Source: Streptomyces mexicanus
Lineage (GTDB): Bacteria; Actinomycetota; Actinomycetes; Streptomycetales; Streptomycetaceae
Direction: 5' to 3'
NCBI RefSeq assembly: GCF_902506575.1
Contig: NZ_LR732544.1
Location: 6,462,748 to 6,526,747, forward strand
Length of the DNA: 64,000 nucleotides
Part shown: piece by piece, positions 54,766 through 63,700 of the stretch
Layout: each line of letters starts with the position of its first letter
How positions within the stretch are numbered: position 1 is the first letter of the stretch
The notes under the pieces: generated by a model
Seen by the model: the letters and a program-made list of their open reading frames with translations, nothing else
What the model was told of the DNA's origin: nothing
Database searches by the model: none
Program-made: the position numbers and the translations under genes

Positions 54766-55042
54766 CCCTGGCTCCGTCTTCTGCACCACGGTCCCCTCCC
54801 GTGCGGCTGAAGATGTCGTACCCGCCCGTCCCACGCCGGCAAGCCCCCGGCCACCGGTTTCACCGTTTCTGGCACGAAGGGTGAGTGGGAGACAGCACTG
54901 CATGCGCGTCGAAGCCGGTGAATCCCCGGGCGCCGCAGCGCGTGTGCGTGCCATCCTGGTCGGCTGGCCTGCATACGGAGCAGGCTCAGAAAAGGGCATG
55001 CCCATGGGCACCTCCATCAAGTACGCCCCTTGAACCTCCGCC

Positions 55043-55426
55043 ATGGTCACCGCGGTTGCCGACGTGCTCGCCGCCACGGACGACGGCCTGAGCAGCCGGG
55101 AGATCGGTCACCTGCTGGCCCGGACGGGCGTTGCTGACGCTGAGGGCTCGAACAAGCGCGAGAGGCCGGCCCGTGCGCTGCTGATGCGGCAGGACCGTGA
55201 CCAGGCGTCGAACTGCGTGATCAGGTTCATCAGCGAGGCGATGGCTCCGGTGCTGTACACGCAGCAGCCCGAGGTGTTCTCCCGGCGCCGCGACGACCTC
55301 AACGAGGTCCTGGTCCACGTCGGCCTGCAGGTCAACGAGGAAGGCAAGGTGGCTCGCGGGTCGGTGGCAGGCACGCCCGCCACCGTACGAGGTGTCAGCG
55401 CCTTGCCGTGCAGCGGACCCGCCTGA
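55043..55426 (+). CDS. TIGR02391-like protein, truncated
   Basis: 127 residues: a helical start (AVADVLAATDDGLSSREIGH), then a stretch recalling TIGR02391 proteins: NCVIRFISEAMAPVLYTQQP then EVFSRRRDDLNEVLVHVGLQ and VNEEGKVARG. That family, often found in defence or mobile contexts, normally continues about 150 residues further, but this frame ends in unrelated ATVRGVSALPCSGPA. It is likely a 5' fragment of a longer gene. The ATG at 55043 lacks a clear ribosome site. Low certainty on family. Confidence 0.5.
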   Translation: MVTAVADVLAATDDGLSSREIGHLLARTGVADAEGSNKRERPARALLMRQDRDQASNCVIRFISEAMAPVLYTQQPEVFSRRRDDLNEVLVHVGLQVNEEGKVARGSVAGTPATVRGVSALPCSGPA

Positions 55427-55480
55427 GTGAACCTCCTGCATGGTCATAACGCCGACGTGGACCCGCCCGTCCTGGCAGGT

Positions 55481-55702
55481 ATGGGATCGATCAACGAAAC
55501 GCATCTGGCGGAGCCGGGGCTGGTCGTCGTGGAGGTCGCGGCCGCCGACGAGGAGATGGCGTTCGCGTTCCAGAACGCGCTCGCCGCACGGTGGGCAACC
55601 GCGACAGTCGAGCGCACTACCCGGGATCCTGGCGAGCCGGGCGTGCGGCTGCGCTGCTACCTCGACCTACGCCAGGCCCTCCCGGATGGTCACGCGTTGT
55701 AG
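55481..55702 (+). CDS. DUF6207 family protein
   Basis: A 73-residue protein, MGSINETHLAEPGLVVVEVA followed by AADEEMAFAFQNALAARWAT and RLRCYLDLRQALPDGHAL. The pattern is that of DUF6207, a small alpha-beta family frequent in Streptomyces and of unknown role. The ATG at 55481 fits the family start; a longer frame from 55427 is not homologous. It is intact although its neighbours are fragments. Confidence 0.8.
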   Translation: MGSINETHLAEPGLVVVEVAAADEEMAFAFQNALAARWATATVERTTRDPGEPGVRLRCYLDLRQALPDGHAL

Positions 55703-55758
55703 ACCGCTCGGGGGCACCAGCGCGCGGTGGGCGGCCTGAACCGCGTAGATGTGGCGGT

Positions 55759-55868
55759 GTGGCACTGACCCCTCCCCTGGAGCCGATGCTCGCCGAGGCA
55801 CGGCGTGTGCTGCCGCCGGACGGGGCGCTGCCCGGTGGGCTGGTCATGGAACCCAAGGCCGACGGTTC
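55759..55868 (+). pseudogene. N-terminal scrap of ATP-dependent DNA ligase
   Basis: Begins at a GTG and reads LTPPLEPMLAEARRVLPPDG, GALPGGLVMEPKADG, ending exactly at the adenylation Lys motif (EPKADG), where relatives continue FRALL. The break coincides with a hairpin at 55872. Only about 36 codons survive. Confidence 0.75.
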
Positions 55869-55871
55869 ACC

Positions 55872-55889
55872 AGACACGAGAGTGTGTCT
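55872..55889. repeat. Inverted repeat at ligase/recombinase junction
   Basis: AGACAC and GTGTCT flank GAGAGT. The repeat lies exactly where ligase homology ends and 80 bases before the recombinase frame, so it may mark the end of an integrated element. Confidence 0.4.
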
Positions 55890-55972
55890 CACCGTTTGTC
55901 CTTCATTAGGGTGGCCTTCACCTCCTACAGGCTGCTGCCCAGCTGCATTGCGGGTGGCTTCGCGGAGGTTTG

Positions 55973-57430
55973 GTGCTGCTCTTCTTCACCGACCGGCGCA
56001 AGGTCTGGAAGGTCGGCCAGGTCGCAGGGCTCGATCAGGGCGAATTGACGGCGCTCCTGGAGCGGCGCCGGGTACCTGATGGGATGCCGGTACTGCTCGA
56101 TGAGGCGATACGCCCGGTGGAACCGTTGTGCTCCTGGTTTCGCCGTCTGGCGATGGAGCGCATGGCACCCAAGACGATGAAGGCGTACGCGCACACCGCC
56201 CTGATGCTGCTGAACTTCCTGCACAAGTGGGACCAGGACCTTCGCTCCGCGACCGAGCAGGACATCAGGGACTTCGAGGCGTGGCGTCGCGCAGACGGCC
56301 GGACCACCGTCGAGGACTCCATCTGGGATCGTGACTCCGCGGCGATCGGCCGCCTCTACGCCTACCTCGTGGAGATCGGCTACGTCGCCGCCCGGCCGTG
56401 GAGGCTGGTGCGGGGCAGGACCTCGCTGGGCAGCAGGATGTCGCACGAGGTCCGGGTGCGGCACATGGAGCTGGAGCAGTACCTGTTCTGTCGCGATGTC
56501 AGGTTTGGCAGCCTGTTGCCAACTGCCGAGTTGGACGAGCCGTTTCGTGGGTGTAGTCCGCAGCGCAACCCGCGGCGAGCGAGCTCGCGCTGCTGACCGG
56601 CATGCGGATTGAGGAGTGGTCGACGCTGCTGCTGCCGGAGCTCGGTCTCGAAGGCGGCCGACGGCCCGGCGACCTGGGATGTCGACCTAGCCGAATGCGC
56701 GAAGGGACGGCGGCCGCGCTCCGTCTACGTCCCTGCCGGTGCCATGGCGATGCTCGGACCATACCTGCTGATCGAGCGCCCGGAAATCGTGGCTGCCGCG
56801 CAGCGCAGGCTGCGGCGGCGTCAGCGCGAGCTGTTCGTCGTGGACCGGTTGGAGGCCGAGGGCACCCGAGTGCGCGGTGTTCTGGACGGCGTCACGATCA
56901 CGCAGTCGGTCAAGATACTCAAGCCGGAGTTGCGCCGGATTGCGGTGATGGAGACGGGCGACGGTTTGGATCCGCCGGCGCTGCTGGTGGGGCGGGGCGG
57001 GCTGATACTCACGCTGTCCGGTTGGGACCGGGGGCGGTTGCGGGCGTGGGAGCGCATGAAGCAGTGGGCCGGGCATGGGCGGGCGCCGGTGATGCCGCGC
57101 TGCTGCTGGGTCTTCCACGACTTCCGGCACACCTTCGCGTTGCGGCTGCTGATGTTCCAGACCCGCGAGGCCCTGCGCGACGCGGCAGCCCAGCGGTTGC
57201 CGATGGCCACGTTGCTGGATCACATGACCGGCAACCCGTTGCTGGTCGTCCAGCGGCGGCTCGGTCATGCCAGCCCTGCCACGACCTACCGGTACGTGCG
57301 CTACCTCAAGGATCCGATGCGGGAGGTCGATGAAGCCTTCCGGGGGTGGACTGCGGCGGGCGGTGCCTCCTACGTCACGATCGCCCGTCACGCGCTGGAG
57401 CTGGAGGAGGCCCGTGCCGCGCAGGGGTGA
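55973..57430 (+). pseudogene. Tyrosine recombinase, doubly frameshifted
   Basis: The first frame has a core-binding domain: RRLAMERMAPKTMKAYAHTA, LMLLNFLHKWDQDLRSATEQ. It shifts near 56560 into ELALLTGMRIEEWSTLLLPE (catalytic Arg) and shifts back near 56660 to continue with VFHDFRHTFALRLLMFQ (His and Arg) and QRRLGHASPATTYRYVRYLK (His and nucleophile Tyr). All catalytic residues survive, and the two shifts compensate. It reads about 480 codons. Its end overlaps the next recombinase start, as in multi-recombinase elements. The start codon is uncertain; GTG 55973 is given. Confidence 0.8.
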
Positions 57431-57930
57431 GTACACCGAGATCGACTATCACGAGCCGGTCCGGCCGACGGCCGTGGCCCGGGTCGGTGTGCGGTCGGTG
57501 GCCGCGAGCGAGACGAACGGGCAGCAGGCCGTGGTGAGTGTGAATCCGGGTGTGTTCGAGTGCGCGGGGCTGGCGGCGGAGTTGGCGGACGAGTGGGTGG
57601 AGCTGGTGCAGGCCGCTGGTTTCAGCGCGGCAACATTCGCACGTACCGGCAGGCGATTCGGGACTTCTGCGCGCACGTTGACGCTTCGGTGCCGCAGGCC
57701 CGAGCAGCGTCCCTGGCGGGGACGGACCCTGATCTGCACGTGGCGGTGACGCAGTGGCTGCGGGTGCTGCCCGTCCGGTACCGGGCGGGTTCGCGCACGC
57801 CGGGCTGGCTGGCCAGTCGCCTGCGGATCCTCATTGGCCGGCGCATCGCCCACCCGCAGCGGGCGGTCGACTCCCGGTTGGACGGCTGGGTGGGCGGTGC
57901 ACTGGGGCTTCGCCGCGGCCAGACCCAGCA
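57414..57930 (+). pseudogene. Second recombinase of a RIT-like set, truncated
   Basis: Starts at GTG 57414, 4 bases after GGAGGAGG and overlapping the previous stop by 17 bases. It reads PRRGEYTEIDYHEPVRPTAV, then VNPGVFECAGLAAELADEWV; a base is missing near 57634, after which NIRTYRQAIRDFCAHVDASV, AVTQWLRVLPVRYRAGSRTP and LDGWVGGALGLRRGQTQ follow. It then joins an IS5 fragment. Overlapping recombinases in a row are typical of recombinase-in-trio elements; the catalytic part of this one is lost. Confidence 0.65.
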
Positions 57931-57935
57931 AGTGG

Positions 57936-58151
57936 CTGCGACGCAGGCAGATCGTCCCGTGCATCGCCCGCCGCGGCATCGAGTCGTCCGGCCGCCTGGG
58001 CCGGCACCGCTGGATGATCGAACGCCCCATGTCATGGCTCACCGGCTGTCGCCGCCTGCCCCGCCGCTACGAACGCAGAGCCGACCACTTTCTCGCCTTC
58101 GTCGGCATCGCCTGCACCCTCATCTGCTACCGCAGAGCCGTTCAGGCCTAG
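57936..58151 (+). pseudogene. IS5-family transposase C-terminal fragment
   Basis: Reads VPCIARRGIESSGRLGRHRW, MIERPMSWLTGCRRLPRRYE and LAFVGIACTLICYRRAV to a TAG. This is the end of an IS5-type transposase with its catalytic Glu (WMIER). It truncates the second recombinase. Its stop overlaps the convergent small gene. Confidence 0.85.
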
Positions 58152-58501
58152 GACTTGGCCCAATAGATCATACGTTCGTGAGGGCCCAAGGCGGCCGCCT
58201 CCGGCGCACCCACCATCACGCGCGGTTCGATCAGCGGGGCGTCTGGATGGAGAAATGCCTCCAGGTCGCCGATCGCATCGGCGATGTCTTCGTCAATCTC
58301 GGCGGTATGGCGACGTACCCAGAAGGAGAGCAACACTCGTCCCTCTTCGAGGGTAACGGCTACCGCGACTACATCGGATGAGATCAGCCCTAGCAGGGCC
58401 TGTACCGCAGTGAGGGCAATGCCGTTGACGCGCTCAAGCTCGGGGTCTGCCATGCCGACGCATCCTGCCTGGTCTTCGAGCAATCGCGCCAACTGAGGCA
58501 T
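58148..58501 (-). CDS. Small acidic protein, possibly immunity-type
   Basis: 117 residues, or about 101 if started at the Met of VGMADPELERVNGIALTAVQ. It contains LLGLISSDVVAVAVTLEEGR, VLLSFWVRRHTAEIDEDIAD and PRVMVGAPEAA, a short alpha-beta, acidic, soluble protein. No family was recognised. Size, acidity and place beside toxin- and transposon-related pieces resemble immunity proteins of polymorphic toxins (inference). It lies directly left of an IS whose target TA is at 58506. Confidence 0.6.
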   Translation of the reverse strand: MPQLARLLEDQAGCVGMADPELERVNGIALTAVQALLGLISSDVVAVAVTLEEGRVLLSFWVRRHTAEIDEDIADAIGDLEAFLHPDAPLIEPRVMVGAPEAAALGPHERMIYWAKS

Positions 58502-58507
58502 CGTCTA

Positions 58508-59373
58508 AGACCGTGTCCTATGTGGTGATCGCTCGTTGGGTTGTACATGGGGCGGGGTACGTGGAGTTGGATTGTTCCGGACGGGCTGTGGGAGATCGCC
58601 GAGCCGCTGATCCCACCGTCGAAGGTGCGGCCACAGGGCGGGGGAACGCAGGACACGCCTGATGAGACGCTGTTCGCGGCGATCATCTACGTGCTGGTCA
58701 GCGGTTGTGCCTGGCGGGCCCTCCCACCGTGTTTCGGGATATCGAAGTCGACCGCGCACCGCCGGTTCCTGATCTGGTCGCGGGCCAGCGTGTGGGGCCG
58801 GCTGCACGAAGCGGTGCTGCACCGACTCGATGACGCCGACCTCATCGACGTCTCGCGCGTGGTCCTCGACTCCGCTCACGTGCGTGCTGAAAAAGGGGCG
58901 AACTCACAGGTCCCAGCCCCGTGGACCGGGGCAAGCCGGGTTCCAAGATGCACGTCCTGCCGGACGCGAACGGACTGCCCCTGGTCGTCGGTGTCTCGGC
59001 CGCCAACACCCACGACAGCGAAGCGCTGAAGCCCACGGTCGAGGGTCACCAAACGAGACACGACCCCCACCGCGGCCGCCACTTCAAGCCTCAGCGCCTG
59101 CACGCCGACAAGCGTATGACGTCCCCCACCTGCGGAAATGGTTACGCGGCAAACACATCGGCGTGCGCATCGCCCGCAAAGGCATCGAGTCCAGCGAACG
59201 CCTGGGCCGCCGTCGTTGGGTGATCGAGCGGACGATCTCCTGGCTGTCCGGCTACCGCAGGCTCAGCCCCCGATACGAGCGCGATCCCCGCAACTACCTG
59301 GCATTTCTTGGCCTCGCCGCCGCCCTGTGCTGCTACAAGCGTCTCATTCGCCTCACCACATGGGACACGGTCT
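58508..59373 (+). mobile_element. IS5-family element with intact ends and TA duplication
   Basis: Ends are AGACCGTGTCCTATGTGGTG and, inverted, AGACCGTGTCCCATGTGGTG, matching at 19 of 20 positions. TA flanks both sides (58506-58507 and 59374-59375), the expected target duplication. The 866-base element carries one transposase region. It sits at the 3' end of the HNH nuclease remnant. Confidence 0.9.
58541..59366 (+). pseudogene. IS5 transposase with -1 slippery site and one deletion
   Basis: OrfA reads WSWIVPDGLWEIAEPLIPPS, SGCAWRALPPCFGISKSTAH and DLIDVSRVVLDSAHVRAEKG. At A5-G4 (58890-58898) a -1 shift gives GELTGPSPVDRGKPGSKMHV and LPLVVGVSAANTHDSEALKP, as in IS5 members that use programmed frameshifting. 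A second shift, a lost G near 59110 (DK-RM instead of DKAYD), has no such site; after it AYDVPHLRKWLRGKHIGVRI and RRRWVIERTISWLSGYRRLS continue. The latter deletion probably inactivates it. Confidence 0.82.
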
Positions 59374-59375
59374 TA

Positions 59376-59619
59376 GCGGGTCTTGTCGCCCACCCAGTCA
59401 GCCACGTACTGGCACTGGTAGCCGGCCATCAACGGCAGCTCGGGAAAAAGCTCGCCCACCTTCGAGCGGTTCGAGGTCGAGACCGCGATCAGCGCCCGGT
59501 CGTCCACCCAGCGAGGTCATTGGCGCAGGCATCCCGCTCCGCCTCACTCCAACCGCACTGCACCCGAGCACCAGGAATCCGAGACTCCCCACCTCTGTCG
59601 CAGGGCGCTCCGACACCTG
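59376..59619 (-). pseudogene. HNH nuclease (DUF1524-like) C-terminal remnant
   Basis: Minus strand reads RVQCGWSEAERDACANDLAG and, one base shifted, VDDRALIAVSTSNRSKVGEL then AGYQCQYVADWVGDKTR to TAA. The order W-x-A-F/C-AND, A-S-NRSK and Y-C-YA-W matches the end of secreted or phage-type HNH nucleases. The stop is made by the IS insertion at TA. The catalytic HNH core upstream is absent. Confidence 0.55.
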
Positions 59620-59624
59620 AGAGA

Positions 59625-59939
59625 CTACGGTTCTTGACGTGGCTCGAAATCGGCTCCAACGAAGTAAAGATACCCGTGGGACGCGATCGCGAATTCAGCC
59701 GCAGCCGCAAGCTTTCGCACAGTGCTGTTCCTCTTGTCAACAGGCAGCTGATTCAGTTCGGCCACAAACTGAATCAGCTGGATCTCGTTGAACATGGTGT
59801 CGCCGTAGCGGTTCACCGCGCGCAGAATGCTTCCCTCGGGCGCCGCTTCACACAAAGCAAGAAAGGCCTCTTTCCGGTCTTCGTGAGTCTTGGCCATGCG
59901 CTCGTGATTCTGGTCCTCTATGTATACGACAAGGGGCAT
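59625..59939 (-). CDS. Small protein, GDTMFNE family, copy 2
   Basis: 104 residues from ATG 59939 (AGAGGAAGAAG upstream). It reads VYIEDQNHERMAKTHEDRKE, FLALCEAAPEGSILRAVNRY, GDTMFNEIQLIQFVAELNQL and SHGYLYFVGADFEP. It is paralogous to the next gene upstream in its operon, sharing FL-LC-APE-S-LR-V---GDTMFNE-Q and HGYLY--G. Soluble, helical, acidic. I do not recognise a named family. Tandem duplication after a toxin-like tail suggests immunity proteins (inference). Confidence 0.75.
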   Translation of the reverse strand: MPLVVYIEDQNHERMAKTHEDRKEAFLALCEAAPEGSILRAVNRYGDTMFNEIQLIQFVAELNQLPVDKRNSTVRKLAAAAEFAIASHGYLYFVGADFEPRQEP

Positions 59940-60033
59940 ATGAGTCTTCTTCCTCTGAAGCGCTAGGTCGTCATGCTCAGTATGAGACGGGAAGACGGGG
60001 TGGAACAAAGTCCACCCCGTCCAGGTATGAGCG

Positions 60034-60321
60034 TCAGTCCCCTGAAATGTACAAATACCCATGGCAGGAGGATGCCTGCAACGCCAGCTCCGTGACGCGT
60101 CGGATCACTGGTAGCCGGCTGGCCTCAGGAATCCTGGTCAGCTCATCCACTAGGCGACGACACTGCAGCTCATTGAACATCGTGTCACCGATCGCCTGCA
60201 CCCCTCGCAGGACGCTGCTCTCGGGTGCCTCCCGGCACAAAGACAGGAAACTCTGATTGAGGTCGTCCCCAACCTTTTCAGAGATACGCTCATGTAGGCT
60301 GTTCTGCAGGTGGATTTCCAT
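60034..60321 (-). CDS. Small protein, GDTMFNE family, copy 1
   Basis: 95 residues from ATG 60321 (GGAAGGAA four bases upstream). It reads MEIHLQNSLHERISEKVGDD, FLSLCREAPESSVLRGVQAI, GDTMFNELQCRRLVDELTRI and SSCHGYLYISGD. It begins 14 bases after the stop of an upstream coding fragment and is followed 94 bases later by its paralogue, making an operon. It is soluble, with no signal or membrane segment. Function unknown; the arrangement resembles polymorphic toxin immunity cassettes. Confidence 0.75.
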   Translation of the reverse strand: MEIHLQNSLHERISEKVGDDLNQSFLSLCREAPESSVLRGVQAIGDTMFNELQCRRLVDELTRIPEASRLPVIRRVTELALQASSCHGYLYISGD

Positions 60322-60335
60322 TCAGTTCCTTCCGC

Positions 60336-60560
60336 TCACCCGATCGGATCAATCGGCTTCTCGACCGGATACATTGTGCGGACGCTTCCCCACTTGTCCT
60401 GTGACAGCAGGAACCAGGAGGTCGGCTTCTTGCCGTTCTGTTCGGAGGTCCGACCGATCAGGCGCCCAGCGTCGACGATCCGCTCAGCGGCTTCCCCAAG
60501 GCCGGATACGCCAGGAAGCCGAGCGGCCACGGCGGTTTCCGTCCCAAGCCCATGCCGGGC
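60336..60560 (-). pseudogene. C-terminal fragment upstream of the small-protein pair
   Basis: The frame ends LGEAAERIVDAGRLIGRTSE, NGKKPTSWFLLSQDKWGSVR, TMYPVEKPIDPIG and stop at 60336. Codon bias holds to about 60560; further upstream the frame looks like shadow. Its close coupling with the following gene suggests the tail of a larger protein, perhaps a toxin. No catalytic motif was recognised. Confidence 0.45.
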
Positions 60561-60787
60561 CTGGCGAAGCGCATTAAGGGGCGGTCCGTGTGTCAGCACC
60601 ACGTGGCACAGGACCCGCCGCCTTGCCGAGCCCTCCGGGCACGACGAGTGGCTCGCTCCGCGCTCGCCGAGCCTGTACACGGTCGGAAGTGTCGGTGCCG
60701 CCCTACCGGGTCGGTGGGGCCCTCTCAGTAGTTGACCAGGGCGACTATCGTGTGGCTGGTACTGCTGGGGGGCAGGATACGACAGGG

Positions 60788-63700
60788 GTGGGGACATTGA
60801 GCGGACCTACAGCGTTTGAGGGTGAAGGCTCGGGAGTATCGAGCGGGGTGCCCGTCGATGACGACATGATGCGGCTGCGGTACAGCCCATGGGGGGATGT
60901 GGACGCTGCCCGCGAGCTGGTAGGTGACGTACCGGAAATTCTCTACGACATCCAGGAGGCCGCGGACCGGCTTGGTCTGCCGCACATGCGTCGGCTTCCG
61001 GCGGCCGCGCTCCCGGAGGGCCGCACCCTGCCGTCCGGGCTGTACGTGTTCCAGTCGAGGAGACCGTCCGGTGTCGCTTCCGCCGCACTCGTGCTGAGCG
61101 GCGGCGGCACCTCGGTTCCGCCCGAGCACAAGCGGCTTCGAGACGTCGACGACGACCACATGCTGCACCGCGCCCTGATGTTCTACCGGGATTGGAGGGA
61201 GAGCGCGCGCAGTGGCGCGTCGGCTGCTCCTGCCGCTTACGCGGTGGGAGACGTCGTACGCGTGGCGGCTCGGGAAGGGGTCTTCACCGTCACGGGTGTG
61301 CGTGCGGTGCGCGGGGCCGGCCATCAGTACACGCTGCGGGGTCCCGACCGGCGGCCGATCAAGGTCTTCGAGAACGCCCTCGAGGCCGTCGACGACATGT
61401 CCGACGAGCCGGAGGACTGGATCCGCAGCACTCCTGTTTCGGCCGCGGACACGGCGTTGCGGTTGACGCTAGCCAAGCTCAGCACGCCCCTCACCGACAC
61501 GGTGTACTCGTTCCAGTCGAGCCGGACGGTCTTCCGGCCGTACCAGTTCCGCCCGGTGCTCAAGCTGATGAACTCCGACCGCCAGCGGCTGCTGATCGCC
61601 GATGAGGTGGGTCTGGGCAAGACCATTGAGGCCGGGCTGATCTGGAACGAGCTGGAGCAGCGTACCCATTTGGCACGCACGACGGAGCGGCGCGCTGCCC
61701 TTCACTTCCGTGGACTGGTGGTCTGTCCGGCCGCGCTGGTGCACAAGTGGCGCGACGAGATGAGCCAGCGCTTCGACCGGCAGCTGCGTGTCCTCGACAA
61801 CGAGGGGATGGAGGAGCTCCTGTCGTTGTTGCGCCGGGGTGAGGACGAGCAGCCCTTCGCGGGGGTGGTTTCGCTGGAGCGGTTGCGGCGTGCGGGTCAG
61901 CTCACCGAGCTCGCCGAGCTCCACCCCCGCTTCGACCTGGTGATCGTCGACGAGGCCCACTACGTACGCAATGCGGCCAGCCGGAGCCACGCCGCGGTCA
62001 GTCAGCTGGCGGACTGGGCCGATGCCCTGATCTTCCTCTCGGCGACCCCGCTGAACCTCGGCAATCAGGACCTGTACACCCTCGTCCACCTGCTCGACCC
62101 GAGCGCGTTCCCCGATCCTCGCGTCTTCGAGAGCCAACTGGAGCCCAATGGGCATCTGAACGATGTCGCCGCCCGTCTCGCGCAGGGTGCGGGAGGCACC
62201 CCGGGTGGAGCGAAGACGCTTCTGCCGGTCCTGAAGCGTGTCAATCGGTCGCGGTTCGGGCAGCTGGTCGCCAGGCGACCGGAGTACAAGCGTCTCCAGC
62301 GGATCCTCGACACTTCGGACCCGCTGTCGGCGCGGCAGCTGTCCGAGGCCAGGAGGTGCATCGCGGACCTCAATGCCTTGGCCGACATCGTGACCCGCAC
62401 CCGGAAGGCGGACACTCCCGACGCGAAGGCGGTGCGGCAGCCCGAGGACGTACGGGTCCAGTGGACTGCGCAGGAGCGCGAGTTCTACGACCGGCTGCAC
62501 GCCTGGTGCCTGCAGCGGGCCGCTCGCAGTGGCACGGCGGCGGGGTTCGCCGCGCAGATGTGGCTCCGGCAGGCCGCGAGTTGCATCCCCGCCATGCAGC
62601 AGCGTCTGCGGGAACGCTTCCAGGAGAAGGCCGCCGACCTCGAGGTCGAAGAGGAGCTGCTGCTGGACGACGACACCGAGAGCGACATCGCGGCGGAGGA
62701 CGTCGCCCGGGCGGCCGACGACGAGGCCGAGCAGTTGGCGCGTCGTCTGCCCGAGCTCCTCAGGCCGCTGCCCGACACGAAGTTCGACGCCTTCGTCGCC
62801 ATGCTGAGGGACGCCCGGGCCAAGGGACTTCGGCAGGCCATGGTGTTCTCCTTCTTCACCCGCACCCTGGAGTACTTGGCCGGCAGGCTCGGCGAAGAGT
62901 TCCGTGTGCGGGTCATGCACGGCGGCGTGCCGCAGGAGGAACGCACCTGCATCATGGCGGACTTCCGGGCCGGGCGCTTCGATCTGCTCCTGGTGAGCGA
63001 GGTCGGCAGCGAGGGCCTGGACTTCGAGTTCTGCAACGTGCTGGTCAACTACGACCTGCCGTGGAACCCGATGCGGGTGGAGCAGCGCATCGGTCGTCTC
63101 GACCGGTTCGGACAGAAGCATGAGAAGATCTTCATCTTCAATATGCAGGTGCCGGGCACCATCGAGACCGACATCTTCCAGCGCCTGTACCAACGAATCG
63201 GCGTCTTCCAGTCCTCCATCGGAGAGCTCGAGCCGATCCTGCGCGGCAGCCTCCGCAACCTGCAGCGCGTCGTGCTGGATCCCAGTCTCAGCCCGCAGGA
63301 GCGCCGCCGTCAGATCGAGCGGATCGAGGTCGCCCGGGTGGACCGTGAGAAGGACATCCGGACCCTGGAAAAGGCCAGGGAGGTGCTCACCGGTCTGGAC
63401 GATCTCCTCGTCGAGGGTTTCGACGAGGAGAGCCCCGGCCGCGGCCGCTATCTCGGTCCCAAGGAACTGCGCGGACTGGTGGAGGCGTTCCTCGAGGAAA
63501 CCGGATACGGCAAGGTGCGGCAGGTCGCGGGCGCCGAGGACCTGGTGGACATCACCGGCAGCGCAGAGCTGCGCAAGACCATGTACGAGGCCAGCAACGC
63601 GGGAGCCTTCCCGTTCCCCAGGGGCAGTGACCTGATGGCTCGGGTGGGGGGCGGGCAGCAGGTGCTGCGTGCCTGTTTCACCTCCCGTACGAGCACGGAG

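Noticed and set aside
60257-60720. Plus-strand coding over the toxin-like tail
   Set aside because: The minus-strand frame is coupled to a gene with a strong ribosome site; the plus frame has none and no recognised motif.
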